From Parvularcula bermudensis HTCC2503 (GTDB taxonomy: Bacteria; Pseudomonadota; Alphaproteobacteria; Caulobacterales; Parvularculaceae), in the NCBI RefSeq assembly GCF_000152825.2, contig NC_014414.1, positions 1,302,001 through 1,366,000 of the forward strand: DNA of 64,000 nucleotides, read 5' to 3'. This document shows, one piece after another, positions 1 to 7,999 of this stretch. The position numbers and the translations under genes are program-made. The notes under the pieces were generated by a model. It was not told the DNA's origin, did no database searches, and saw only the letters and a list, made by a program, of their open reading frames with translations. Position 1 is the stretch's first letter, and every line of letters starts with the position of its first letter.

Positions 1-13
1 GCTACCCGCCGAT

Positions 14-28
14 CTAGACATGGTCTAG
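14..28. promoter_or_regulatory. Perfect palindrome upstream of TetR gene, likely operator
   Basis: The sequence CTAGAC-ATG-GTCTAG is a perfect 6-3-6 inverted repeat ending 20 bases before the start codon of the TetR-family gene. TetR proteins commonly bind short palindromes in their own promoters, so autoregulation is the likely role. The role is inferred from position and symmetry; the upstream neighbour lies outside the window and could share the site. Confidence 0.5.
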
Positions 29-48
29 TTTCACCGGCAAATAAGGGT

Positions 49-666
49 ATGTCCGACACGCTGCCCCCCCCAGACGCACGGCGATATCATCATGGCGATT
101 TGCGGAATGCGGTGATCGATGCGGCGCTGGCCCTTCTTGAAGAGAAAGGCGTCGAAGGAGTGACCTTGCGCCAATGTGCGGCCCGTGCCGGGGTCAGTCA
201 TGGGGCACCGGGGCACCATTTCGGCGATTTACGCGGCGTGTTGACCGCCATTGCGATTATTGGGTTCGAGCGTCTCGTTGTCAGTATGGAGCAGTCGATG
301 ATGCGGGCGGCGGTGGAGGATCGCGTGTCGGCCCTTGGCGCCGGTTATGCGCGGTTTGCCCTCAATAATCAGGCCCATTTCTCGTTGATGTTTCAGCTCG
401 ACCGGATCCGCCCCGATGACCCAGAATTTCTCGAAGCGTCGGGGAAAGCGTGGCAATTGTTCGAGCGGGAAGTCATCCGCCGGTTTGGCCCCCGGTCCGA
501 CATCAAACGGGTCCGGGACATCCTTTGGGCTGCCACCCATGGGCGTGCCTCATTGATGATCAGCGGCCAAATGAAACGCCCCGAGAATCTCGAGGCGGAC
601 GCGAAATTGCTATTCGATACATTTGTGACAACGCCTCCGCCGAGCGAAGGGGAGTTTGGCGCCTGA
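49..666 (+). CDS. TetR/AcrR family transcriptional regulator
   Basis: A 205-residue DNA-binding repressor-type protein. The N-terminal 60 residues form a TetR helix-turn-helix domain: a YHHGDLR motif near residue 13, then the segment VTLRQCAARAGVSHGAPGHHF, where the recognition helix falls. The rest is a helical ligand-binding domain that looks like the WHG (TetR_C_33) type; the ligand cannot be told. The ATG start follows AAGGG closely and a palindrome lies 20 bases upstream, so it probably controls itself. The regulated neighbour may be to the left of the window, because downstream it meets the convergent rpmE gene. Confidence 0.9.
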   Translation: MSDTLPPPDARRYHHGDLRNAVIDAALALLEEKGVEGVTLRQCAARAGVSHGAPGHHFGDLRGVLTAIAIIGFERLVVSMEQSMMRAAVEDRVSALGAGYARFALNNQAHFSLMFQLDRIRPDDPEFLEASGKAWQLFEREVIRRFGPRSDIKRVRDILWAATHGRASLMISGQMKRPENLEADAKLLFDTFVTTPPPSEGEFGA

Positions 667-805
667 GCCAGCCGCAGCGCTTGGCACTCTCGACCGTAAT
701 GGCGCCCCCGCCCGGAGGACGGACAGCACATCCGATGAGGCGCCGCCGCCGTAAAGCGGCGGGGATCGGTCACTGAGCCGCAGATCGTGCTGTGCAGAGT
801 CCGAT

Positions 806-1024
806 TTACAGGCCGAAATTGCCGAACTTGGACTTGAACTTGGAGACACGGCCCTTTTCGGTGATCCGCGCGGGGCCACCGGTCCAGGCAGGATGGCTGA
901 TCGGATCGATATCGAGATTGATCGTCGCGCCCGGCTCGGCATAGGTCGAGCGGGTTTGGAACGTCGTGCCGTCGGTCATCGTGACATTGATAATGTGATA
1001 GTCAGGATGGATATCTTTTTTCAT
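806..1024 (-). CDS. rpmE: 50S ribosomal protein L31
   Basis: A 72-residue structural protein of the large ribosomal subunit. It begins [10 protein letters not shown] and has the family signature STYAEPG...[14 protein letters not shown] and a basic C-terminus ending in [11 protein letters not shown]. It lacks the four zinc-binding cysteines of the C+ form, as is usual in alphaproteobacterial L31. I chose the ATG at 1024 rather than an in-frame start nine codons upstream, because it matches the family start and has GGGAG about eight bases before it. It is monocistronic and convergent with the TetR gene. Confidence 0.96.
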   Translation of the reverse strand: MKKDIHPDYHIINVTMTDGTTFQTRSTYAEPGATINLDIDPISHPAWTGGPARITEKGRVSKFKSKFGNFGL

Positions 1025-1190
1025 CACGGGGGCTCCCAGAGGGGAAAACAAAGACGCGTCCCCTATGCGTCTAACGTGGAAATGACAAGCCCTTTTGCCG
1101 TGACCCGCTTTTAAATTCCTACAAGTCTTGCCCCCGTGCCACGCTTAGGGTTTTGTGATAGTCTAACTCCGGCCCCGGCTATCTTCCCTC

Positions 1191-2258
1191 ATGCGGTTCT
1201 TGACCCCTTTGATGTTTGTGATCGCCATCATGGCGCTCGTCATGGTGGCGGCGGTCACCTATTTCGGCTGGAGTTTTCGGCAGTTCGAAGAAGTGACGGC
1301 GCAGACCCGTTTGCGGTGTACCCCTGTGGTCGGGATCCACGGGGCGCTCGATTTCGAACCGGTGCCCGACAGCGCGGCGGTCTATCTCTCCTCAATGGAT
1401 CGACGGGGCGGGGCCAGCCGGGGGGCGATTATTCGCTTTGACACCGTCAATCCCTTGGATGACAGCTCCTGGCGTGACCGTACCGTGGGCTTGCCGATCG
1501 ATTTCCAGCCCGGCGGCCTCGATATCTTCAGCGGTGTAACGGCGGGGGGGGAGCGTGTGCGACGTCTCTTCGTCGTGAATGGCGCGGGGCCGGAGGTCCT
1601 GCTCTACGATATCGACCCGGGCGGCAATTTGCTGCTGCGCCGCCGTTTCACCGATCCGCGCCTGACCTCGCCGCAGGACGTGATCGCGACCGGTCCAAGC
1701 AGCTTTTATGTGAGCAATGTGACCAGTGGTGCTCGCCTGACCTGGCGGAGCCGTTTGGATTTTCTCCTCGGCCTGAAAACGGGGCAGATCTTCCACTATG
1801 ACGGCAATAGCTGGTCGGCGCCGATCGGCGATCTGGCCTTTCCCAGTGGGTTGGCGCTGAGCCGGGACGGCACGGCTCTTTACGTGGCGGAGATGCGGGC
1901 AAAGCGGGTACGGATGTTCGACCGCGATCCGGTGACGGATCGGTTGATGCCCTCCGGCGATGTGCGGCTCGAAGGATTTCCCGACAGTGTGACGGTCTCC
2001 GGCGATGGCCAGCTTCTCGTCACGGCTGTCCCGCAGCCGTTCAGTTTCGCCGCCTACACAAAAGGCATTGAGGAGAAGGCACCCTCCCGGCTATTGCGCC
2101 TCTCGCCACAGGGAGAGATCGATATTTTGTTTGAAGATCCAGGCGATATCCTGTCCGCAGCGACGGCCGGCGTCAGTCTCGGCGACAAGACCCTCATCGG
2201 CTCCACCGGCGCTGACCGGTTCTTGATGTGCGAAGGGGCGCCCGGTGCCGATGCCTGA
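1191..2258 (+). CDS. Membrane-anchored beta-propeller protein, SMP-30/paraoxonase-like
   Basis: A 355-residue protein with one N-terminal membrane segment (about residues 3-25), so probably exported or anchored in the inner membrane facing the periplasm. The body has propeller repeats such as FPSGLALSRDGTALYVAE, typical of SMP-30/gluconolactonase and paraoxonase/arylesterase-like six-bladed propellers. Those families are calcium-dependent lactonases or esterases; I cannot identify the metal ligands here, so the substrate is unknown. Its stop overlaps the threonine synthase start by eight bases, suggesting translational coupling although no functional link is evident. Confidence 0.7.
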   Translation: MRFLTPLMFVIAIMALVMVAAVTYFGWSFRQFEEVTAQTRLRCTPVVGIHGALDFEPVPDSAAVYLSSMDRRGGASRGAIIRFDTVNPLDDSSWRDRTVGLPIDFQPGGLDIFSGVTAGGERVRRLFVVNGAGPEVLLYDIDPGGNLLLRRRFTDPRLTSPQDVIATGPSSFYVSNVTSGARLTWRSRLDFLLGLKTGQIFHYDGNSWSAPIGDLAFPSGLALSRDGTALYVAEMRAKRVRMFDRDPVTDRLMPSGDVRLEGFPDSVTVSGDGQLLVTAVPQPFSFAAYTKGIEEKAPSRLLRLSPQGEIDILFEDPGDILSAATAGVSLGDKTLIGSTGADRFLMCEGAPGADA

Positions 2259-3642
2259 CATGCGCTATCGGTCAACCCGTGGCGGTGTGACGGGGCAAAG
2301 CTTCGCGGATGTGCTTCTGGCGGGGCTTGCGCCGGATGGCGGCCTGTTCGTTCCCGAGACCTATCCGTCCCTTTCCCCCGCGCGTCTTGAAGATCTCGCC
2401 GGCGCCTCCTTCGCGGACGCCGCCGCGGCGGTGCTTCCCTTATTCATCGGTCAGGATACGCCGCATTTTGCCGATACGGCCTGGGACCGTTTCGCCCACC
2501 CTGCGACGACGCCGCTAGTTCAAATGGGGGCTGACGATTTTTTGTTGGAACTCGTGCATGGACCGACGCTCGCCTTCAAAGATGTGGCGATGCAGTGGCT
2601 CGGCCCGATGTTTTCCGACGGCCTGGCCAAAGCCGGCCGGCAAATGACCATTGTCTGCGCCACATCGGGCGATACGGGGGGCGCCGCGGTCGAGGCCATG
2701 GCCGGACGCCAGGCGACGCGGCTTTGTGTGCTGCATCCTGAAAACCGTATTTCCGAGGTGCAGCGACGCTTCATGACCACCGTCGCGGCGGACAATGTGA
2801 TGAATCTCGCTGTGCGCGGGACCTTCGACGATTGCCAGAGCCTGGTGAAGGCAATGTTCGCTGATGAGACATTTCGCCATCAGGTCGGCCTCGGGGCTGT
2901 CAACTCGATCAACTGGGCCCGGATCATTGCCCAGACAATTTACTATGTGACCTCCTCTCTCACCCTGTCTCGCCAAGGCGGGGTGGTGCATTATGCCGTG
3001 CCGACCGGCAATTTCGGCGACATCCTCGCAGGATGGGTGGCCAAGCGCCTTGGGGCGCCGGTGGGGCATCTCATCGTCGCCACGAATGAAAACGACATTC
3101 TGACCCGGTGCCTATCCACCGGCAGCTATCGCCCCGATCGGGTGGTTGAGACCCAGTCGCCGTCCATGGATATCCAGGTCTCCAGTAATTTTGAGCGGCT
3201 GCTGTTCGAAGCCTCCGGCGGGGATGCGGATCTGGTCCGCCATCTCATGCACCAGTTGAAGACGGAGGGGGGCTTTGACGTGCCCACCCAGGTCTTATCC
3301 ACCATCACCGAGGAATTCAGCGCCTATCGGGTCGATGAAGAGGCGACCGCCGACAAAATGGCAACGGTGTTTGCCCAAAGCGGCCGACTGATCGACCCCC
3401 ACACGGCCATTGGCCTCGCCGCCGCCGAGCGGGGGCGCCAGGCCGGACTTCAGGGGCCGATTGTCACCCTCTCCACCGCCCATGCGGCGAAGTTTCCAGC
3501 GGCGGTCGAGGCCGCCACGGGGGTGGCCCCGACCCTGCCGCCCCATGTCCGCGATCTGTTCGGTCGCCCGGAGCATATGATTTCGGTCGATGCCGAGCTG
3601 GAGGCCGTCAAGGGCCAGATTTTGCATAGCTTCGCCCTGTGA
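2251..3642 (+). CDS. thrC: Threonine synthase
   Basis: Makes L-threonine from O-phospho-L-homoserine with pyridoxal phosphate, the last step of threonine synthesis. At 463 residues it has the size of the longer bacterial class. It shows the N-terminal YRSTRGGV and SFADVLLAGLAPDGGLFVPE, the PLP lysine in HGPTLAFKDVAMQ, the phosphate-binding ATSGDTGGAA loop and AVPTGNFGDILAG. I chose the ATG at 2251 because AAGGGG lies about 12 bases upstream; the ATG at 2260 is an alternative with poor spacing. It overlaps the preceding propeller gene by eight bases. Confidence 0.95.
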   Translation: MPDMRYRSTRGGVTGQSFADVLLAGLAPDGGLFVPETYPSLSPARLEDLAGASFADAAAAVLPLFIGQDTPHFADTAWDRFAHPATTPLVQMGADDFLLELVHGPTLAFKDVAMQWLGPMFSDGLAKAGRQMTIVCATSGDTGGAAVEAMAGRQATRLCVLHPENRISEVQRRFMTTVAADNVMNLAVRGTFDDCQSLVKAMFADETFRHQVGLGAVNSINWARIIAQTIYYVTSSLTLSRQGGVVHYAVPTGNFGDILAGWVAKRLGAPVGHLIVATNENDILTRCLSTGSYRPDRVVETQSPSMDIQVSSNFERLLFEASGGDADLVRHLMHQLKTEGGFDVPTQVLSTITEEFSAYRVDEEATADKMATVFAQSGRLIDPHTAIGLAAAERGRQAGLQGPIVTLSTAHAAKFPAAVEAATGVAPTLPPHVRDLFGRPEHMISVDAELEAVKGQILHSFAL

Positions 3643-3742
3643 GGGGCCAGGGCACCGATTCGGCTTGAGGTCGGACGGACCCTGGGTCAGACTTAAGGGC
3701 GTTGGGGGGCCGAAAGGCGAAGTCGAAGGGGGCGGGTGCGGT

Positions 3743-6280
3743 ATGATGGACATGATTCCGTCGATCGGTCTTGACCGATATCTCGAGGCTGTCGCCTGGA
3801 TGCGCCAGGGGAGTGCAACCTCACAGCTGAGCCTGATCGAGGCGGTCGCGATTGGCGGGCTTGGCGGGTTGGCCCTCCTGTTTCTCTTCTACGGCTTGGT
3901 TCGACGCTCGGCGGTCGCGATTGTTGGCTTCAGCTTTCTGGCGCTGACGGCGCTCGTCATTGCCCAGATCTTCGGGCGGCTTTCCTTTGTGAGTGACGGC
4001 GCGCGGATGCTGATCCTTTGCCTGTTTTCCTGCGCCGTTCTGTTATTTGCGACGACGACGATTCGCAGTGCGCGAGAGAACCCGTTGGTCGGCCTTGTTA
4101 TCTTGCTGATGATTGCCGCCTCTTTCTTTGCCGGTGTCGCGGGCTTTTTCAGTTTCGTTCGGGGGGAGGAGATCGCCGCCCTTTCCCTGTCCGCCACCGT
4201 ACTCGTCATGGGTGTTCTGATCGTGGTTGAGTTTCTGCGCCGTGACATGGGGACCATCGCCGTGGCCCCCGGCTTGCTCGCCGCCATGGGCGCCCTGCCG
4301 GCGATTGCGATCGCCGGGCGTGAACCGGCCACGATGACGGTACTGACGGCAATGTTACCGGTGTTCCTGCTCTCTGGGGGCGTGGGGTTTTCGGCGCTTG
4401 TGGCCCTTTGGGTGGTCAAGCCGACGGCCGCGACGACCGACCAGGCGCCGCAAAAGCAGCGTGAGGTCGGCCCATCGCCCTTCGAACCGGCCGCCGAGCC
4501 GGTCCTTGCCGAGCTGTCCTCCGAGGGATCCTATGCCGAACGGCGCGAGGCGGCCGAGCGCTTGGGGAGGGCCCCCCGGCCCGGTGGTCGCGCCGAGCCC
4601 GAGGAGGAGGCGCCGGTTGCGGCCCCACCGCGGGCACGACGCGGATCCTATGACGAGGCGCCGATGGAGCCGGTCTCTGCCCTTTGGGGACGGGGCGAAG
4701 GGCCGTTCGATCCCGAGGACCGCCGCCCCGTTCGGGCGCTGGACATCGCCCCCGACAGTTATGTGTGGGACCAGTTCGCCGCACGGGAGGTGCGGATCGG
4801 ACAGGATTTCGCGTCGGCATTCTTGGTCGATGCCGGGCGGCTTGCCACCCCGGATGTCCTGCGGGATGGGGTCGATGCCGATAGTCTTGATGCCTTCGAC
4901 GATCACGTCCTTGGGGGGGCGGATCCGGTCACCGGCCCCTTCGATATCGACATTCTGTCCCGTCATGGTGACGCTTTCCGCCTGCATGGGCGGCGTGTCA
5001 CCGACCATGAGGGGCTGCTCACCCGGATTGAAGCGCATTTGGCGGCGGCGGGCCCCGACCACCGCCTCGCGGCGCCTCCCCAAGACCAACAGCTCGCCGC
5101 CCGGGGGGGGCGGGAGGCCCCAGAAGATCTAAGGGCAGGGCGTCGGGGACCGACCGGCTATCCCTCCTTTGCGCCGCGATCCACAAAAGCGACATCCACG
5201 CCGTCGGCCGAGAAGGCCTTAGCCCCTCGACCGATGCAGCGGGCCGCCCGGAAAGCAGAGGCGGGCGATGAGACCGACCCCCTTGCGGCGCTTGAGGCTG
5301 GCGCTATTGGCCCCTGGTTCCAACCGATCGTCAGCCTCGATGATCGGCGGGTGGTGGGCCTTGAGGCCCTTGCCCGCTGGACCCTCCCCAATGGGGAGGT
5401 GCGAGAAGCTAATGGTTTCATCGACGCCATCCTGGCGGCGGATCGTGGCCTGGATCTTGTCCGCCGCATGGTCGATGAGGCGGCCCAGACCCTGAGGGAC
5501 TGGATCGAGCGTGAGGGAAGTGCCGGGCAATTCGTCGCGGTCAATCTGGCGGCTGAAGATCTGGCAAAGGACGATGTGGCGCGCATCGTCAAAAAGGCCG
5601 TCGCCGACTACGCCCTTCCCGATGGTGCCTTGGTCATGGAGCTGAGCGAGGGGCAAGTGAAGGCCACCCCGTCCAAAGCCCTGGCCGCCGCCAAAGCCAT
5701 CCGCAGAGCGGGCGCCAGCCTTGCGATCGACGATTTCGGTGTCGGATATTCGACGCTTTCGCGCCTGAGCAAGTTCAGGTTCGATATTATCAAACTGGAT
5801 AAGAGCTTATTGGAGGGGCTGTCGGGCCCAAGAAACCGCCGGGCGCGCCAAGCCTTGCAGTCTATTCTCGCGACGGCCCGCAAATCCGGGGCGCCGGTGG
5901 TGGCCGAAGGGATCGAAGACGACGATACCGCCGAACTCTTGCGGGAACTGGGGTGCGAGTTCGGACAGGGCTTTCTCTTCGGCGAAGCCGCCCCTGCGGG
6001 GACGAGGCAGGCGTCGCCTCCCCCCTCCGCCGGGGCCCCTCGAGGGCGCCGCCCTTCAGGACCCGTTCCCCAGGCCACGCCATTGGTCCAGGAACGGCGG
6101 CCGCCGGTGCTGCATCCACCGCGGCGTCAGGATGAGGACAAGGCGGGCGGCGGTGGCCTTACCAGCCGACGGGCGCCCCGCATTGATCCCCCCTCAAGGG
6201 ACGCGCCAGATCGCCGAGATCAAGCCTCTCCCTCAGATGACCGTCCGGCCCCTCGCCGCCGGGTAGCGGATCTGAGATAG
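3743..6280 (+). CDS. Seven-helix membrane protein with EAL domain, probable c-di-GMP phosphodiesterase
   Basis: An 845-residue protein. About seven hydrophobic helices fill residues 35-230. A Pro/Arg/Glu-rich linker and an uncharacterised middle segment (about 335-450, possibly PAS-like) follow, then an EAL domain at about 512-760 and a disordered basic tail. EAL domains hydrolyse cyclic di-GMP. The expected catalytic and metal residues are present: EAL at 541-543, the Asn in VAVNLA, ELSEG, DDFGVGYS (Asp663/664), KLDKS, VAEGIE and GQGFLFG. No GGDEF motif is visible. I chose the tandem ATG at 3743 after GGGGGCGGG; a longer frame opens inside thrC. The target process could be the nearby exopolysaccharide locus, by inference only. 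Confidence 0.88.
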   Translation: MMDMIPSIGLDRYLEAVAWMRQGSATSQLSLIEAVAIGGLGGLALLFLFYGLVRRSAVAIVGFSFLALTALVIAQIFGRLSFVSDGARMLILCLFSCAVLLFATTTIRSARENPLVGLVILLMIAASFFAGVAGFFSFVRGEEIAALSLSATVLVMGVLIVVEFLRRDMGTIAVAPGLLAAMGALPAIAIAGREPATMTVLTAMLPVFLLSGGVGFSALVALWVVKPTAATTDQAPQKQREVGPSPFEPAAEPVLAELSSEGSYAERREAAERLGRAPRPGGRAEPEEEAPVAAPPRARRGSYDEAPMEPVSALWGRGEGPFDPEDRRPVRALDIAPDSYVWDQFAAREVRIGQDFASAFLVDAGRLATPDVLRDGVDADSLDAFDDHVLGGADPVTGPFDIDILSRHGDAFRLHGRRVTDHEGLLTRIEAHLAAAGPDHRLAAPPQDQQLAARGGREAPEDLRAGRRGPTGYPSFAPRSTKATSTPSAEKALAPRPMQRAARKAEAGDETDPLAALEAGAIGPWFQPIVSLDDRRVVGLEALARWTLPNGEVREANGFIDAILAADRGLDLVRRMVDEAAQTLRDWIEREGSAGQFVAVNLAAEDLAKDDVARIVKKAVADYALPDGALVMELSEGQVKATPSKALAAAKAIRRAGASLAIDDFGVGYSTLSRLSKFRFDIIKLDKSLLEGLSGPRNRRARQALQSILATARKSGAPVVAEGIEDDDTAELLRELGCEFGQGFLFGEAAPAGTRQASPPPSAGAPRGRRPSGPVPQATPLVQERRPPVLHPPRRQDEDKAGGGGLTSRRAPRIDPPSRDAPDRRDQASPSDDRPAPRRRVADLR

Positions 6281-6291
6281 AGGGCTCAGAT
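6270..6291. repeat. Short inverted repeat at the end of the EAL gene
   Basis: ATCTGAG and CTCAGAT form a perfect 7-base inverted repeat with an 8-base spacer, spanning the EAL gene stop codon. The 9-mer AGATAGAGG occurs twice in tandem here. No T-run follows, so this is not a standard intrinsic terminator. Confidence 0.35.
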
Positions 6292-6461
6292 AGAGGAAGC
6301 TTCGGGCCAGAGGCGGCCCCCTTCTTTGGGATGAAGGACCTTGCGCGGCACCATGGGCCGGCGCCTCAGCGCAGTTCCGAACGCAAGCCGGATCCGCGTA
6401 AAAAGCGCGACAAAACAATCACCTAGAGGTATTTCGTGACTCTGGGCAATCTGAAAAGGCG

Positions 6462-7085
6462 TTAGATCAGGGGGCGAGAGCCGGCACTCTTATCGGTGCC
6501 CAGGGCCGTGAGATTTTGAAACGGTATGCCGATTTCCGCCATCGCCCGGTCCCACATGGTCTCAGGGTCGCTGAACGCGAAGTCCGTCGAAGTCTCAAGA
6601 TCAAGCCAGGTATGCCGACGCAGCTCATCGTCCAGTTGCCCCGGCCCCCATCCCGCATGACCCGTAAACAGCCGCGCCGACTGGGCGGGGAGGAGGGGGG
6701 TCCCAAGGGCGGCCAACGCCTCATTGGTCGTGCTGATGGCCAGTCCGGCGCCAATGGTCTCGGAGTCTTCCAGCACGAACTGATCGCTGTGCAAGATAAT
6801 CCCGCGCCGCGGCTCACAAGGTCCGCCGAAGAAGAGGGGAAGGTCGATGTCCTTTTCCTCCATATCCGCCACCGCTTCCGTGGCGACGACCCCTTCGATC
6901 GGCTTATTCAGAATCAGGCCAAAGGCATGCTCGATATCGTGGGTGCAGATATATATGACCGATTGGGCGAAGGGCCCATCGTTCAATTGCGGCATGGATA
7001 CGATCAGGCGGCCCGCCAAACCTGGGCCCTCAGTGGGGATCCCGTGGTGTGTGTGACCGATTGCGGTCTCTGTGATATTCGCCAT
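6462..7085 (-). CDS. YqgE/AlgH family protein (DUF179)
   Basis: A 207-residue soluble protein of the widespread YqgE/AlgH family. It has the N-terminal LAGRLIVSMPQL and the family signature HAFGLILNKPIEG near residues 52-64, followed by FFGGPCEPRRG and a HAGWGPGQLDDEL segment. The biochemical role of the family is unsettled; the AlgH name comes from an alginate regulation phenotype in Pseudomonas. The family features are clear from sequence; any role in exopolysaccharide control here is only a possibility. It is convergent with the EAL gene and preceded by an 8-base inverted repeat. Confidence 0.92.
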   Translation of the reverse strand: MANITETAIGHTHHGIPTEGPGLAGRLIVSMPQLNDGPFAQSVIYICTHDIEHAFGLILNKPIEGVVATEAVADMEEKDIDLPLFFGGPCEPRRGIILHSDQFVLEDSETIGAGLAISTTNEALAALGTPLLPAQSARLFTGHAGWGPGQLDDELRRHTWLDLETSTDFAFSDPETMWDRAMAEIGIPFQNLTALGTDKSAGSRPLI

Positions 7086-7144
7086 GGTCTAAAGATAACC
7101 CTGCGCGCCCCAAGCGCAAATGTCTCAAGGGAAAGAATTGTCAT

Positions 7145-7165
7145 AAACGTTGCCCGTCAACGTTT
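7145..7165. repeat. 8-base perfect inverted repeat between divergent genes
   Basis: AAACGTTG and CAACGTTT, separated by CCCGT, lie 60 bases upstream of the yqgE start on the minus strand and 86 bases before the small membrane protein on the plus strand. No T-run follows on either strand, so a protein-binding site is more likely than a terminator. The binding protein is unknown. Confidence 0.4.
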
Positions 7166-7250
7166 CCCGTTGGGGAGGTGCGACAACTGGTTATTGACCA
7201 TGACAGTAATGTGGCTGTTCAAAAGCGCTAAAATGTGATCGTATAAAAGG

Positions 7251-7475
7251 ATGCTTATTGACGGTGTCGAATTCGAACATGGGGATCACGAGGTTGAGAG
7301 CGCCTCTTTGATCTCAAGCCTATTATCCCTTGCCGTCCTCGTGGTCACCCTCGTGCTCATGGCTTTTGCGACCGTTTGCGCGGTGATTCTCCTGCCCCTC
7401 GGCCTTCTGGTGCAAGGAGTAATGGGGACCTCGCCCCGGCGCCTGCGCCGTGGTTGGCGGCCCGTGACCGCCTAG
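7251..7475 (+). CDS. Small membrane protein, unknown function
   Basis: A 74-residue protein with an acidic N-terminus, one long hydrophobic stretch at about residues 22-60 (enough for one long or two short helices) and a basic C-terminus (RRLRRGWRP). I recognise no family. A TATAAA element sits at 7242-7247, only four bases before the ATG. The usual ribosome-binding spacing is therefore absent and the transcript may be leaderless. Divergent from yqgE. Confidence 0.55.
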   Translation: MLIDGVEFEHGDHEVESASLISSLLSLAVLVVTLVLMAFATVCAVILLPLGLLVQGVMGTSPRRLRRGWRPVTA

Positions 7476-7692
7476 GTCCGCGCCTCCCAGCGATGTGACC
7501 CGCCCGGGGGCGATCGGCCTTCACCTCTCCATTGCGCGACTATTGCTCCATTGCCCCACTTTTATGAGAGTGAGCTGTGCAGTCCCCTCCACTGCGTGGA
7601 AAGATTTCCTCGTCAGAAAGAGGCGCGTCTTCTCGCCCAAAGGCTGGCCGCTGATCGGGTGCCCCTAATTTGGGGGCCGTGAGAGGGGCCGC

Positions 7693-7944
7693 CTAAAACA
7701 GGAACCCATCCCCATCGGGATCGAGAAATTCGTGCAGGTGGACGATGAAATAGCGCGTCGCGGCGCTGTCGACGGTTTCCTGCGCCTTGGCCCGCCAGGC
7801 CCGCTCCGCCGCGGCGAAGTCAGGAAAGATCCCGACGACGTCGAGGGCGCTGAGGTCACGGAACTCCGCCTTCCGCGTCGACACAAGCTCTCCACCGAAA
7901 ACCAGATAGAGTGTTTGTCGGTCCGTCTCCGCTTGGGAAGCCAT
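7693..7944 (-). CDS. DUF4170 domain protein
   Basis: An 83-residue protein with the DUF4170 pattern: LYLVFGGELVSTRKAEFRDL, LDVVGIFPDFAAAERAW and RYFIVHLHEFLDPD. The family is small, cytosolic and mainly alphaproteobacterial, often near inositol-monophosphatase or PmbA genes; its function is not known. I chose the ATG at 7944 (MASQAETDRQ) over one five codons upstream. It lies 55 bases downstream of pmbA on the same strand, so the two probably share a transcript. Confidence 0.85.
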   Translation of the reverse strand: MASQAETDRQTLYLVFGGELVSTRKAEFRDLSALDVVGIFPDFAAAERAWRAKAQETVDSAATRYFIVHLHEFLDPDGDGFLF

Positions 7945-7999
7945 GGGAAGTCCTCTCAATCAATCAGCGCAAGGATACGACCGAGGGGTAACTCTCTGC

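Noticed and set aside
720-770. GC-rich hairpin between the TetR and rpmE genes
   Set aside because: CCGCCG/CGGCGG can pair, but no T-run follows on either strand, so it was not called a terminator.
2245-2259. GTG start of thrC two codons upstream
   Set aside because: The ATG at 2251 has better spacing from AAGGGG and is the more usual start codon.
4398-5132. 244-codon plus-strand frame inside the EAL gene
   Set aside because: Arg/Pro/Ser-rich shadow frame of the EAL-domain gene, which has clear motifs in its own frame.
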